Shown here piece after piece: positions 1 to 11,748 of a stretch of 64,000 nt of DNA. The notes below the pieces were generated by a model. The model was given only the letters and a program-made list of their open reading frames with translations. It ran no database searches and had not been told where the DNA came from. The stretch is from NCBI GenBank assembly GCA_012064415.1, contig SSNU01000154.1, forward strand, positions 135,142-199,141, in the 5' to 3' direction. The DNA comes from Gyrodactylus bullatarudis (Eukaryota; Platyhelminthes; Monogenea; Gyrodactylidea; Gyrodactylidae). Numbering within the stretch: the first letter of the stretch is position 1; every line of letters begins with the position of its first letter. Both the position numbers and the translations under genes were made by a program.

Positions 1-1334
1 GTTTTTGGGGGGTGAATGCGATAACCAATGAGATTTGAGCGAATAATTTTTACGTGTAAAACCCTGAAATAACTCAAGGGGGGATCAGTAGTTTATTAGA
101 ATAGACCTTTAATACACCAAATTCTCTTTATTTTCGTACAAGTTCATACTTCGGATGAGGTTCAGGATAAAATCCTTTGTTTTGATTAATTAAATTATAA
201 TTTTGGCTGGAAATTTTTTATTCAATTATAACCCATTAATTGATTGAGTTTGATTTATAACTAAAATTGACTTTTAATAATAATAATTTTATTAAACAAA
301 TTAAATGTTTAAGAGGCTATCATCTAAATCTACATTGTCATTAAAATCATCTGCTTGAAATCCAACGTTTATGGGAACATCCTTGTATCGGAACATGAGA
401 AGAATCAAATGATTGTAAATTGGAGTCCCGCCAAAAATAGAGTTATTATGAAGGTATTGAAAAATTTCTACTCTAGCTGCAATCCTACACATAGAAATAC
501 CTTTGGGGATTTTTTCTTTGAGCGTTCTCCAAAATCTTTCAATTGTGTTCGTGTGTATGGACGGGTCCCTAGGATTAACGTAGTACATACTATGGTTTAT
601 TGTTATGTGCCAGAACCCAGCTGTTGCCCATTCTGAGTAACCTCTCCATTCATCTGAAATAAGTGTTGATCCAGGTACTATATTTTCGTCTAGGAATTTA
701 TTAATTGTTTGCTGATCTCTACGTGTGACGATAGCAAGTTTTACTTTTCTTGTCTCTCTATCAAAAGCTCCAATAATCCATTCGTTTCTGAGAATTCGAC
801 CCCTGTTGTACTTTCGTTTAGAAATCTTAGTTTCATCGATCTCAACAACGTGTCCATTTCCTCCTATTCTATCCTCGTTAGAAGCAGCACGAAGAAAGAA
901 GCCTCGGAAAATGTCGAAGTATCTTACTATAGTCTCAGGGGTCCAAGTCCATATCTCATTATCATTCAGTTCCATGATGTTGTTTATGACAGACCATCAG
1001 GTGCCAATCATATTATAAAGATTTAAAGATAATAGAAATGAACCAATGAAATTATAAGCTGGATATTTAATTAAACCTAAATCAAACTCAATCAATTAAT
1101 GGGTTATAATTGAATAAAAAATTTCCAGCCAAAATTATAATTTAATTAATCAAAACAAAGGATTTTATCCTGAACCTCATCCGAAGTATGAACTTGTACG
1201 AAAATAAAGAGAATTTGGTGTATTAAAGGTCTATTCTAATAAACTACTGATCCCCCCTTGAGTTATTTCAGGGTTTTACACGTAAAAATTATTCGCTCAA
1301 ATCTCATTGGTTATCGCATTCACCCCCCAAAAAC
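1..1334. mobile_element. Merlin (IS1016-like) DNA transposon with 257-bp terminal inverted repeats
   Basis: Bases 1-257 and 1078-1334 are reverse complements of each other with no mismatch seen by eye. They enclose about 820 bp that hold one transposase reading frame on the minus strand. Long inverted repeats together with an ISXO2/IS1016-type transposase are the mark of the Merlin superfamily. The window starts at or inside the left end, so the true left tip and the target-site duplication cannot be judged. Identical arms suggest a recent insertion or gene conversion between arms. Confidence 0.93.
301..975 (-). CDS. Merlin transposase (ISXO2-like DDE domain), probably N-terminally short
   Basis: The 224-residue product is a cut-and-paste transposase of the ISXO2-like family. 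The catalytic triad can be read: first Asp in VVEIDETKISKRKYNRGR, second Asp in LISDEWRGYSEW, Glu in TIERFWRTLKEK. It lies wholly between the two inverted repeats of its element. Family members usually carry an N-terminal zinc-ribbon or helical segment before the catalytic core. Here the frame extends only a few residues (WSVINN) upstream of the first Met before a TGA, so that part is missing or on an unseen exon. The catalytic half has no internal stop. It may be an internally shortened copy that depends on a complete relative. Confidence 0.9.
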   Translation of the reverse strand: MELNDNEIWTWTPETIVRYFDIFRGFFLRAASNEDRIGGNGHVVEIDETKISKRKYNRGRILRNEWIIGAFDRETRKVKLAIVTRRDQQTINKFLDENIVPGSTLISDEWRGYSEWATAGFWHITINHSMYYVNPRDPSIHTNTIERFWRTLKEKIPKGISMCRIAARVEIFQYLHNNSIFGGTPIYNHLILLMFRYKDVPINVGFQADDFNDNVDLDDSLLNI

Positions 1335-1496
1335 AGAAAATTTGCGCTGAACTTCTATCGAAGTGTTACTAATTTTTAAGTATAATTAATTTGCACATGT
1401 AGTATTAAATCTAGATTTTCTCTAATGTTGATTATTTTTATTTTTACTTTGTTCTAAATATTCTAACTTATTTGATTCTGATTTTTTTGTCTCTAG

Positions 1497-4400
1497 AAAG
1501 TAGAAATGGCGTTGAAAAAAAGCATTCGCTTATGGATTCTAAAGAAGAAACAGTTGAATCTCGAGAATTGATAATCGAAAGAGATGAGTCAAATGAAGAA
1601 AATGGTTATTTTGATCAGCATGGAAAATTTATTAAAAAGTCAGTTGTTGATGCTAAACTACGAGCAATCAATAGTAATCTAGGCAATTTCGATATCAGTT
1701 CTAAAGGTAACTATTAAAACAATCCAGAACATCAATATCAATGCTTTCATTCATATTTCATTTAGATTTAAGCATTGAGACAGATTTATATGAGCACTAT
1801 AAGAATAAAATTCAAGAAGAAATGTCAAAGTTCACATCCAATTCTAATCTTGTAAAGGCAAAATCAAATAGTCTATCAAACCTCATTTCTTCAGCTGTCA
1901 CAAATATATCTCAATTAAATCGAAGGAACAGCATTGATTTCGATGGCAAGAGTTTCTCAGCAGATCAAAATAATTCAGTGACCATTTCATCTATAAACTC
2001 CGAGAGTAAGTTGCAGATTAAATTTTGAAAATAAAATATAAAATTGAATAAAAATATCGTTGAACTTTTGTTATTAAAATAACTCTTCGATAATAATTTA
2101 TGAAAACATGTAAAGACTACATTCATAGATTTTAGGTTTATTCGACTCGATCTGTTATTCATCCTTGATAAAAAATGATAGAAATATTTATTCATTTATT
2201 AAATGCTGGCTGGCTGGTATATTAATATTTATTGAGCCCTTATGTTTCAACTTCAGAACATTTAATCAGAGCCTATATTAACCAATGACCAACTTCATTT
2301 TTACATTATTGAAATACTCTGAGTTTTGGTTTATAAAATATTTATTAAATACTATTCATTCAACCTTTAGTGATGATTTTAGAATAAACTTTATCAATAA
2401 ATTATATTATTGGTTCACGTATAAGACCAGTAAAATAAATAGGCAAAATTAAATTCTTTAGCTGTTTAAAAATCTATTGTAGGAGTTTGATAATTTTCTT
2501 TTTGCTAATTTCATCATTTTTCAATTTAAATATAATTCGTAAAATTTCAGAAAAGAAAACGAATCCCCACAATGGATCATCTTCTATACGAACCATGGCC
2601 AGGAACTTCTTTCGTTTCAACAAAAACTTATCCCTGGGAGTTGCCTCGAATCAATCTAACTTGTCTGGCAGTTCTTGTCAAACTAGCAACAAGTATAGTT
2701 ATATTTTTTGTCCATGCTAATTTTATAAATGCTAGGATGATAAATTTTTTATCAATGTTAATCAGATCATAAGTTCCCTAAATAAATGATAGTGTTATAA
2801 TGTATATAGGTAAAAACACTGTTAAGAATACATTTAGTAATAATTCTGATATTGCTTTTATCAATATTTCAATGTTAATTTAATATAGAACTGTGAATAA
2901 TGTTTTATGAAAACCTTTTGATTACATAAAAAAGATATGAAGAATCAAAGTCTTTTAAATATATACCATGGTCACTTTAACAAAAGCCAGCGGAACCTAG
3001 TCATTTACAGCCTACAAGAAATTTTTCTCAATTTAAATTCTCTTTAGCTAATGCATTCTTAATTCATAATCTAGACTCTAGAGGATTCTTTTTTCTTTCA
3101 TACGGATAAAAACATTTAGGCAAGAAATTTAAAGCCTATAATAACAATTTTATCAAAACCTATCAAACTCCCAAGAAAAATTTTGATATAATAAACATTT
3201 TAGGAATTCTATTTGATTATTATGACCTTTTTTACATTTTTCTCATTTCTTGTAAATTTTCAAGTATATTGCCTTGTAACTGTAAGAATGAATTTCTATC
3301 TAAAATATTCCATTCATTAAACGAATTCAATTTTTTCAGCATCGAACCACCGGTTGCACAAAATGAAGCTGAAATTTTTGAGGATAATTCCGTAAGAATT
3401 GTGAGTTTTATTTTGATGGAAAATTTAATAAATGGCAAATCTATAGAAAAATTGCCTCCTCATCTAGCAGTCGTTTATCCAAATGATAAATAGATTGAGA
3501 ACTCATGGAAGACATGAAAATTGACAAGGAACTAGTCATCTATATTAGAAAGACACCGATTGAATATATAAATTTAACCTTCACTAATAAAGGATCACTA
3601 AAAGGTTCACTATCCTATTATGATATTTCATTATGAAATTAATTTTAAATCATTTTTTACTGAACCTGATATTTTATTTTATCGGGATTCAATACAATAA
3701 TTCAAAATGATTTAAATGGTCTACTCTTCCTAATGCAAATCTTGTGTTGTTGATCATTTAACTTTATAAAAAATATATTTTAGAAATGAATATAGATAAT
3801 TATAATTATTAATAAAGAAAAGAAAAGATAACTTTACAATAGTCGAAACTCTCGATTCGATTCATATCTCTTTATTCTCAAAATCTAAACTCAATGCAAA
3901 CGGATACAGTCGAACTGATCGAAAAAATGCTAGAATCTAATTGATCTTTAACTATTTTCACAAATCATTTTTTTACGAAATTTTTTTAGTATTTTTTCTC
4001 TCTCACATGACTGTCAAAGTTTACATTTTTTAATTTATAGCTTGAGCAAGTGAAATCGGTCAATAAGGTTGTTGTTTCTTGGTCACCTGCTGCTCAAAAC
4101 TCTAAACCTAATAAATCAGAATTGGGTAAATTCCGATCTTGTAGTCCACCTCCTCCACCCTCATCAGCCTTGAATACTCTCCATATGAAATCGAATCAAC
4201 AGATTACTAACCATCGCAGTCTCATGATTAGTTTGAATAGTCTACCTCCATCTAGTCTTCAGTCAATCGATGATGAGCCCATAGATCCTGATTTGAATGA
4301 CTCTTCTCAATTTCCATCAGTTCCAAATAATGATAACTATTTTTCCATGACCAGAATAACCTATACATATGATCCTCTTGCGAAACCTGCCAAAAGTTGT

Positions 4401-5530
4401 CTCAAAGTATGAAATTAATTTTATTTAATTAGTCTTGATTGAAACTTGAGCCAATATTACACTATGTATTTAATAGACTGGATATACATTGTATTTTATA
4501 CAGTACATGTTTGATGATTCATTTTTAGCTAAATCGAAAATTTAAAAGACATTAAACTTGATTGTATACTCTATCCACGTCCTCTATTTAAAAATCAAGC
4601 CTTAAGCTTATTAATATCATATTAATGAAATTTACCAATAACCCACAATATACGAATTTTATTGGAAATTCTTCATTTTCAGAAGTTAAAAACTGATCCG
4701 TTGGACTCATCAAACAGTGATGAACAGAATTCTTCATTCGAAAAGTCGAAGATCTCTAGTCAAAAACCAAATAACGGTGGAATTCCAAGCCTTCCACAAA
4801 TACCTCCAGCTAGCTTGATTCATATGACAGCCAAAAGATTTGCTCAACAACGACAGGAAGCTGCTCATCGCAAGTCTCTTTCATTACAGAAATCTAGAGC
4901 GAATCATAAAAAGATTGTTGCTAATTTTCTTTTGGCTTCTTCCCTTGAACAGAAAGATTATGATTCCGATGAAAATGACGATCTCTGTAAATCTCTAGCA
5001 CCTGTGAATACTCTTGAAGAGTTGAAATTTTTCAGAGAAAATTCTCGAAAAGTTTATTCAGAACGTATAGAAAAATTGAATCATTTTCTAAAAAGAAGGC
5101 CAACAAACAACGATTTGATTGATAAAAATGTTATTCCTAGTCTAACAGCAGAAAAAAGACAAATTCTTCGAGAAAAAATTGAAGCAACTCTTGAAAAACG
5201 TCTGAAATGGCGGCCAACAAAACAAGAACTTCAACAAAAGAACATCCTATACACTACTTCTGAAGCAGAAAGAATGAAACAAAGGGAAGTAACACGCCAA
5301 ACCTTGAATCGGAAACTTTCTGTTCGACCAACAGCGGATGAGCTAAGAGATCGTCGGATACTCCGTTTCAATCAATATGTAGATATTGCTGAAATTGAGG
5401 ACTATGATCGTAAAGCTCAAAAGCCTTGGGTTAGACTTACACCTCAAGACAAAGCTGAAATAAGATCTGAATTAAACGAATACAAGAGCAAAGAAATGAT
5501 TGTCCACGAAGAGAGTCGACAGAATACTCG
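1497..5530 (+). CDS. PHACTR: Phosphatase and actin regulator (PHACTR), 5' partial
   Basis: PHACTR proteins bind G-actin through RPEL repeats and protein phosphatase 1 through the C-terminus, redirecting PP1 to cytoskeletal substrates. Inferred exons with matching phases: 1497-1706, 1766-2005, 2551-2692, 3340-3391, 4041-4406, 4683-5530. Three RPEL repeats in the last exon have cores KRRPTNNDL, KWRPTKQEL and SVRPTADEL (about 5085-5365). They are followed by the conserved PP1-binding tail RFNQYVDI...KPWVRLTPQDKAEIR...HEESRQ. Exons before these encode low-complexity Ser/Asn/Pro linker. The first exon seen begins with a split codon, so the true start and the N-terminal RPEL lie left of the window, probably beyond the Merlin insertion. 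The usual last residues (Phe-His-Arg-Pro) are not found: either a tiny terminal exon follows (acceptors near 5600 or 5616) or the protein stops at the TAA at 5532. Confidence 0.9.
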
Positions 5531-5534
5531 GTAA

Positions 5535-7281
5535 ATCAATTTTTAAAATTTATCATGATTAAGTTGATCAAATATATATATTCACATATATATTTCCTAG
5601 TCATCATTGAATTTTAGATTTTTCGCATAAATGAAATAATTTCTTTAAAAACATGTATATTTTCAGTAAATCTTGGAGCATGTAAAATTTCTCCTTGTAA
5701 GAGTGCTCATTTTATAGTTAAGGGGAAAATGAGTTTTATGAATTATAAGTTATGATTAAAGACAATATTTTTCTTAAATATATCCCTAATAACTAGGTCC
5801 TCAAAATGTAGTATTTGGTCTATTTTTACTCTAGACAGATAACTGGTTGAGTTTTTAATAAACGATTTTTATAATCGGAAGCAAACATAATGTTCATATA
5901 ATCACATTTCAAAGATGAAATTGTTGCCATGGTATTTTTTTGCACATTTTTTAAAATTAAGTATCAGAATATAGCATTCATCAACTAGTAAACGAGCAAT
6001 CACAATTTTTGATGAATTGATAACTAGATTTCGAATATAGCTAGCAGTATTACCTCGTGTAAGCAGCTAACATTTAGATCGAAGCTTAGAATTATGTTAG
6101 AAAATATTCCTTATAGAATTCAACTAAAAAGGATTTATTTTGTAAATTATGCCCCTATAACTGTTGAACGGTCGTTATTATCAAAATGAAAATTTTCATC
6201 AAAAAATAAAATATTTTGATGACACATATTTTGAATACTACAAATTTTTGCAAGAATTTACGGTAAAAAATCCTTCAAATTTTCTTTTCTTACAGTACTT
6301 TTTTCTTCTTATTTTTCAGTTTATGAAAAACTATATTTTATTTTATTTGGCACTATTTTTGAGGCTCTAGTTACTTTATTGTACTAGAGCTAGGTGATAT
6401 GAAGTTGAGAATTCAAATTCAGTTCATAGGGCATACTTTTACTTTTTGAGATGAATTCAAAGTGAGATCAAAAATTGTTATTTAAGATATTTCAAAAATA
6501 AATTCCTATTACCTCATTAATTTTGAAAAAGTGTCCATATTTTTCTTTAAATTTTTTTAAATAATAGTTTCAAAAATTCATGGTGTTGATAACTTTATTT
6601 AGAAAATTAAGATTTTTGTAAATTATCAACTTGACATTAACCAGTTTTACATACTGCATCAGTTTTAGTTAATTCTGAACTTGTGTTGTTTTCACTAAGA
6701 TGATTTTCATCTTCTAAAATATAATCAAGGGATATAACATTTTCCGATAAATTCTTAAATTCTATAATATGCTTGAACTTTTAAAAGCCACTTTAAAAAT
6801 ATTGTTTCCCTAATTCATTGATAACATATCAGTTCTTTTGATAAATACAAGTTAATTTTTTTGTTCTTCAAAGATTCCACAAGCCTTGAAGGACAATAAA
6901 TGCCTTATTAATGTAATTGAAAAATTGTGATAGAATAATGGTCATCAGATTAATCTTGAAATTATGATTAAAATCCCTACATCATGTTATGATTTTGTTC
7001 CTGCCAACAAACCCTTTTTTTCAAAATCTTGATTTATTTAACTCAAACTTTAGATCAACAATTCTCCGAATGTATTTGTTATACATACTATTCAATTAAC
7101 AGTCATTGAATACATTTGTATTACTCTATTAATATCATTATTATTGTATCAAAGAATTTGGATGATCTTTTGATTTATTGCATTTCTATTGTTTCGGCAT
7201 AAAACTATGTAAATTATACTTACACGTACAATATACAATATATTATAGTATTTTAGTATTTTAGAAATTCAATTTATCTCT
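5535..7281. other. AT-rich intergenic region
   Basis: It separates the PHACTR 3' end from the 3' end of the minus-strand protease. It holds no homologous exon, transposon end or RNA gene that I can recognise. It may contain PHACTR 3' UTR or a tiny last PHACTR exon within the first 100 bases. Confidence 0.5.
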
Positions 7282-9169
7282 TCAATGAATTAATTTTATT
7301 ATAATCTTGATCGTCATGAAGGTGACTATTATCATACATGCAGTTAGTAAGATTGTTATGACAACAAATGTTGCCAACCAAAGGTTTATGCCAAAAATCT
7401 CTCTACTAAGTTGGCTGGCATCAAGTCGAAAGAATGCGCAATCCTTAGGTTGTGTTGTTTGTTTTACTAGAGTATACTTTGAAGCATCAGGAATATGGGG
7501 TATAAACCATTGTTTTTCTCCAACGACACTTGATTTTGATATTCCTTCTGCAATTGTGTAAACTGAACATTTTGAATCTCCGAATCCAATCTTCATTCCA
7601 GAACGATCAAAAATGGTATAAAACCCTTCCAAAAACACAGATCCCATTACAGTTCCAATGATATTCCTTTGCACTCCAAAGACGAAGCAGTCCTTTTTAC
7701 CTGACCCATCGTCTATTTGACCAACATACCTTATGTATTGCTAGGAAATTGTAGTTGGAAATATACAGAACATACTTGAGGCGATAAGTTAAGTCGTAAA
7801 ATTGTTGTATTCTCTTTATTTCCATCAATAACCATATCCCATTCCAAGTCAGGAAATATATTAAATGGAGCACCAGTACTTCCTCCCAAAGGACGTACAT
7901 TAGTTTGACAGAGTGCCTTGAATAAATTTGAATTTCTTACAGATTTACTCTCCCAAAATCTTTCGCTTATTGATGAATAGCTTTTTACATCCTTGTGCTT
8001 TATATAGGCTTTCACTTTTTCGACAAAAGCATCAAAAACTCTGTATGGAAGACGAATATTTGTAGTACCAGTATCAACAATGGTTTTATCAAAATTAAGT
8101 TCTTTACAATCTCGAATAACCTTGAAAAAATATATCTTATGAATATTTAAATACCTCTTCTCCGTTTACTCTAAAATTCGTCAGTATCACTTCAAAATAC
8201 CAGGCAAACCTCACAGGTGTGAATAAGAATTCCATTTTTGAATCTTTTAATTCCTTTTTATATCCTCCTATGATGAATTGCCCATCGATTTCTTCATTAT
8301 GTCCTTTATTAATTGACTTGATAATTTAAAATTATTTTAAAATATATACTTGTGTACTCCCACAGAGGGACACAGAAAAAATATCTTGAAGTTGAAACTT
8401 CACTGCCATATCATCAAGAAATGAGTGAGTTGATGGTCTTCGTAAAGTTGGACTGTACCAAGTCAACATGGAAGGTACAAGATAGTTTATCCAGGCATAA
8501 CTAAATCCATCATTTGAATGTGGCTGAACTGCTATGTTACTAAAAGATAATCCAGCAATTCCATTCCAATTCGTTTTCCCTTGAGCATCGAGAAAAAAGT
8601 CCACTGCCTGATCGATAAGGGCTATTTCCACTCTGACAACTTGAGAAGATTTTTTTTCTAAAAGATCAATAATTATTAAATTTCTTTCAAAGATTGATTT
8701 AGGCCCGTATCATATGGGTATTTTTTATTACTTTATATTTAATATCTAATAAAATTTATCATAATTTTGACAAAATGCATTTTGAAATAAATATATGAAT
8801 TACCTTTTGATTCGTTCGAAGAAAAATCCAAATTGTCCAATACGAGTTCTCCCGACCAGCTACCTTGCAAATAATTTAAGGATATTCTCTTATGTAGGTA
8901 TGATAATGATGAAGATGATTGAGCATTAAAATATGTTTTAACTCCTAAGTTATTTTTACTGGCAACAGCTAAATTTGCACTGCCAGTATCAATTAAAAGA
9001 AAGACCTTTAATTAAAAATCAATTTTACTTTCTGACCTGGAGTTCCAATATAGGCTGAGAAATAGTATCCTTGACCAGGCAATCCATTTAGAGGAATTAT
9101 GATCATACATGTTGATAGTTGCAGGAAATACAGAAAAGCAAAATAAATTTTACCAAGGGAATTTCCCAT
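7282..9169 (-). CDS. Membrane-anchored pepsin-family aspartyl protease (beta-secretase/BACE-like)
   Basis: Six exons on the minus strand: 9169-9029, 9005-8804, 8657-8350, 8316-8155, 8120-7776, 7740-7282, giving about 538 residues. The first exon encodes a hydrophobic signal peptide (MGNSLGKIYFAFLYFLQLS) and GQGYYFSAYIGTPGQK. The two catalytic Asp sit in LLIDTGSANLAVA and KTIVDTGTTNIRLP. Other BACE-like blocks are SNWEG-type TNWNGIAGLSF, QQYIRYVG and GTVMGSVFLEGFYTIFDR. A membrane span near the C-terminus (INLWLATFVVITILLTACMI) is followed by a short basic tail, as in BACE1/2, so it should be a type I secretory-pathway protease. Introns are 23, 146, 33, 34 and 35 nt. Start could also be the in-frame ATG at 9184. 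It shares a 102-bp upstream gap with RPF2. Confidence 0.93.
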
Positions 9170-9184
9170 TGGGAAATCATTCAT

Positions 9185-9286
9185 ATTAGAAAATACTCTT
9201 TTATAAGTGTTTAAACAAGAGTAAATATAATTTAAAGAGTTTGGATTGTCAGTTGTTTTAATTAAAATTAATTTTGAAATTTTCTC
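9185..9286. promoter_or_regulatory. Short divergent (probably bidirectional) promoter region
   Basis: Only about 102 bp separate the upstream start of the minus-strand aspartyl protease from the ATG run of plus-strand RPF2. Both genes must start transcription in or overlapping this interval. The sequence is AT-rich and I see no certain TATA box. This is inferred from spacing alone. Confidence 0.5.
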
Positions 9287-10360
9287 ATGATGATGAAGAA
9301 TAAAATCAAGTAAAATTATTTTGTATTTAATATACGAAGGAAACCATCGACTCGACGTGGGAAGAAAGCTCTTGAAAATAAAGAATCTAAAGTTATAGAA
9401 AATCAAAAGTCGTCAATAATTCTCAGAGGATCTAAATCTACCGAAGATGTTAGGAATTTCCTCGATTTGATAGTAAATCTTTTTCTTAATTCCTTAGAAT
9501 GAAATTAAAAAGCCCTTCACCTGCAAGCTTCATAGAAAAAATTTTGTTCTCCCTTTCGAAGACTTGAGTTTTATTGAGAAAATGTCATACAAATTGGAGT
9601 CCTCTCTCTTTTGTTTAGGATTGCATTCCAAAAAACGTCCAAACAATATTGTTTTCGGTAGAATGTTCAACTATGAAATTCTCGATATGTATGAAGTTGG
9701 AATTTCAGCCTCTAATATAATTCAACTTCAAAGAGACATACCGATTCCATTTGGAGCTAAACCCCTTCTCATGTTTTCTGGTGAAGCTTTCTATGAAAAC
9801 GATGAGCTCTCACATTTCAGAAATTTTCTCACTGACTTTTTCTTAGGGCCAAGATTGAAATCGATAAACTCAATGGGAATCTCAATTGTTCTTCATTTCA
9901 TAGCTTTTAACGAGAAAAATGTTCTCTTTAAAATTGGTCTACTTGATTTGAAAATCGCTAATGAATCTAATGACTCCTGTCTTAATTGTCCTAATGGGAA
10001 GTTGGTAATTCCAAATATCCAATCAATCGCTCCGTCTATCACGTTTGAGATTAGAAGAACTCAAACCCCTAATAAAGTGAGTTTTTCAATAATTATAATC
10101 CATGAAACCTAAAATAACGTTTCTCTTAGAATAAATGGAAAGAAGCTAACAAAGTACCTCAAAGTTTGCTTAAGAATACTGAAAAGAGAAAATCCACACA
10201 CCATGATGAATTTGGCAGCAAAATAGCAACGATTCACGTCTCTAGAAATACTTCGGAATTGGAAAAACTTAGACCTGGTAAATCTATGAAAACAGCACTG
10301 ACAGGCAAAAAGAAAACTGGGAATGAAGGTCCGGCAAAGAAAAAGACTAGAAATAATTAG
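9287..10360 (+). CDS. RPF2: Ribosome production factor 2 (Brix domain)
   Basis: RPF2 is a nucleolar Brix-domain protein that, with RRS1, brings the 5S RNP into the pre-60S ribosome. Exons: 9287-9309, 9340-9472, 9498-10076, 10130-10360, about 321 residues (human protein about 306). Recognised blocks in order: a basic N-terminus (STRRGKKALENK), SIILRGSKSTEDV, PFEDLSFIEK, LHSKKRPNNIVFGRM with the family's KKRPNN signature, LTDFFLGPRL, VLHFIAFN, FEIRRTQ and a Lys-rich tail. Introns are 30, 25 and 53 nt. The start is the first of three consecutive ATGs and the short first exon is inferred from phase. The stop is 121 bp from the stop of convergent RPL18A. Confidence 0.95.
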
Positions 10361-10481
10361 ATGTTCTGAATAAATAATTTTTCTACAGTTGTATTTTTCT
10401 ATAAATGGAAAGATCAGAGGGATGCTCATTAAATTTTTTAGACAAGAAATTTATGCAATTGATATCCGATGAAAAAATTTA

Positions 10482-11068
10482 TTAAACGTAACAGGTGTTT
10501 GGTCTATTAGCAGCAAATCTAGGTCCATGTAGGTTACATACAATACGATGAGGTATGGGGAAGGACAGTTTAGAATTGTGGAACTGTTTAACGTTTGGTC
10601 TTCTGCATTTGCTTGCTGGGACTACTTCAACTTTGATGACGTGAATAGAAGTTGTTCTTGCTCTATGTCTTGCACCCATTTCTCTGTACATTTGGGTTAC
10701 AGCTCCTTCTTCAGTAAGATCACGAAATTCTTTATACATGTTATGGGTGCCAGATCTGGAATCATAACGAATCCATACACCATAGTTCTTGACCATATGA
10801 GAGCTTTTGGGAAATTTCTGCAAGGTTATGACAATAAGAACATACTTGTTTGCATGATATTATCTCACCACTACCCTTCTTCATCTTCTTAAGTCTTCTG
10901 ATGAAATACCAGTATCTTGATTTGGCAGTCACAGAGTCTGGAGCATAGATTTTCATTCTGAAAGGAGTCTGTTTTGGCTCCTTCTCCGTGGGGCGTTTAC
11001 GACCAACGACAATATATAGTTTTAACTAAAACATGAGGTATAAAACTCACATCACCACTAGCACGCAT
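10482..11068 (-). CDS. RPL18A: 60S ribosomal protein L18a (eL20)
   Basis: Structural protein of the large ribosomal subunit. Exons on the minus strand: 11068-11051 (only 18 nt, MRASGD), 11025-10846, 10817-10482, for 177 residues, almost the same length as the human protein. Diagnostic blocks: [97 protein letters not shown]. Introns are 25 and 28 nt. Apart from a slightly longer C-terminus (CYV) nothing departs from the family. Confidence 0.97.
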
Positions 11069-11748
11069 ATTCGTAAGTAATTTAAATTTGGCGTGAATCA
11101 AGAATTAAATTATAACAAATTTACTATTTTATTTTTAGTAGATTTTGTTTATGTTTTATCTAGAGACACATTTGAAAAAATTGCAATTTGCAATCAAATT
11201 ACATTAATTAAGATGAACTTTAGTCTTTTTCGGGAATAATCACCTATGGATTTTCTTTAGAATAAATTTATTTCAGTAACGTAGAGGCATAATTATCTGA
11301 AGCTTAGAATCCAATTTTTATATTCTCTGAATTTCAAAGATTCTAAAATTTCTGGTATTTTTTTCAATTTATTATATACTCCATATTAAGGTGTTCATTA
11401 TTATATCAATTCATACATTCTTAAAGTTTAAGAATGAAACGATTTAACCTTATGCCATAAGTCTTATGGACTAAAGAAGAAACGCAAAGAGCTTATTTTT
11501 ACCAGTAAACCATAAATTTCTCATTATTTTCGGGCTTGACCAATAAAATTTTGATGAAATAAAAATTTTTATATTTTAATTAGAATCATTAAAATTTTAA
11601 AGGTTTTTTGTATTTTATTCATTCTTTAGAATTCCATCTTCCCATATAAAAAATATGTATAAGAATGGTGATTGATATTTACATAAGCTTTATTATAAAA
11701 AATATATTAAATATGAATCTTAGAAAGACAAAATCATCAACAATAGAA
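11069..11748. other. Intergenic AT-rich region
   Basis: Lies between the start of RPL18A and the stop of the zinc-finger gene, both on the minus strand. It must hold the RPL18A promoter and the zinc-finger 3' UTR. I see no exon or repeat in it. Confidence 0.5.

Noticed and set aside
355..1026. Plus-strand open frames over the Merlin transposase
   Set aside because: They are antisense to a transposase with a clear catalytic triad and have no motif of their own.
1..1334. Reading the long repeats at the window start as LTRs of a retrovirus-like element
   Set aside because: The repeats are inverted, not direct, and the enclosed gene is a DDE transposase of the IS1016/Merlin type.
6164..6370. 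Open frame of 68 codons rich in Phe/Leu/Tyr
   Set aside because: AT-rich composition alone gives such frames. No homology, splice context or conserved block.
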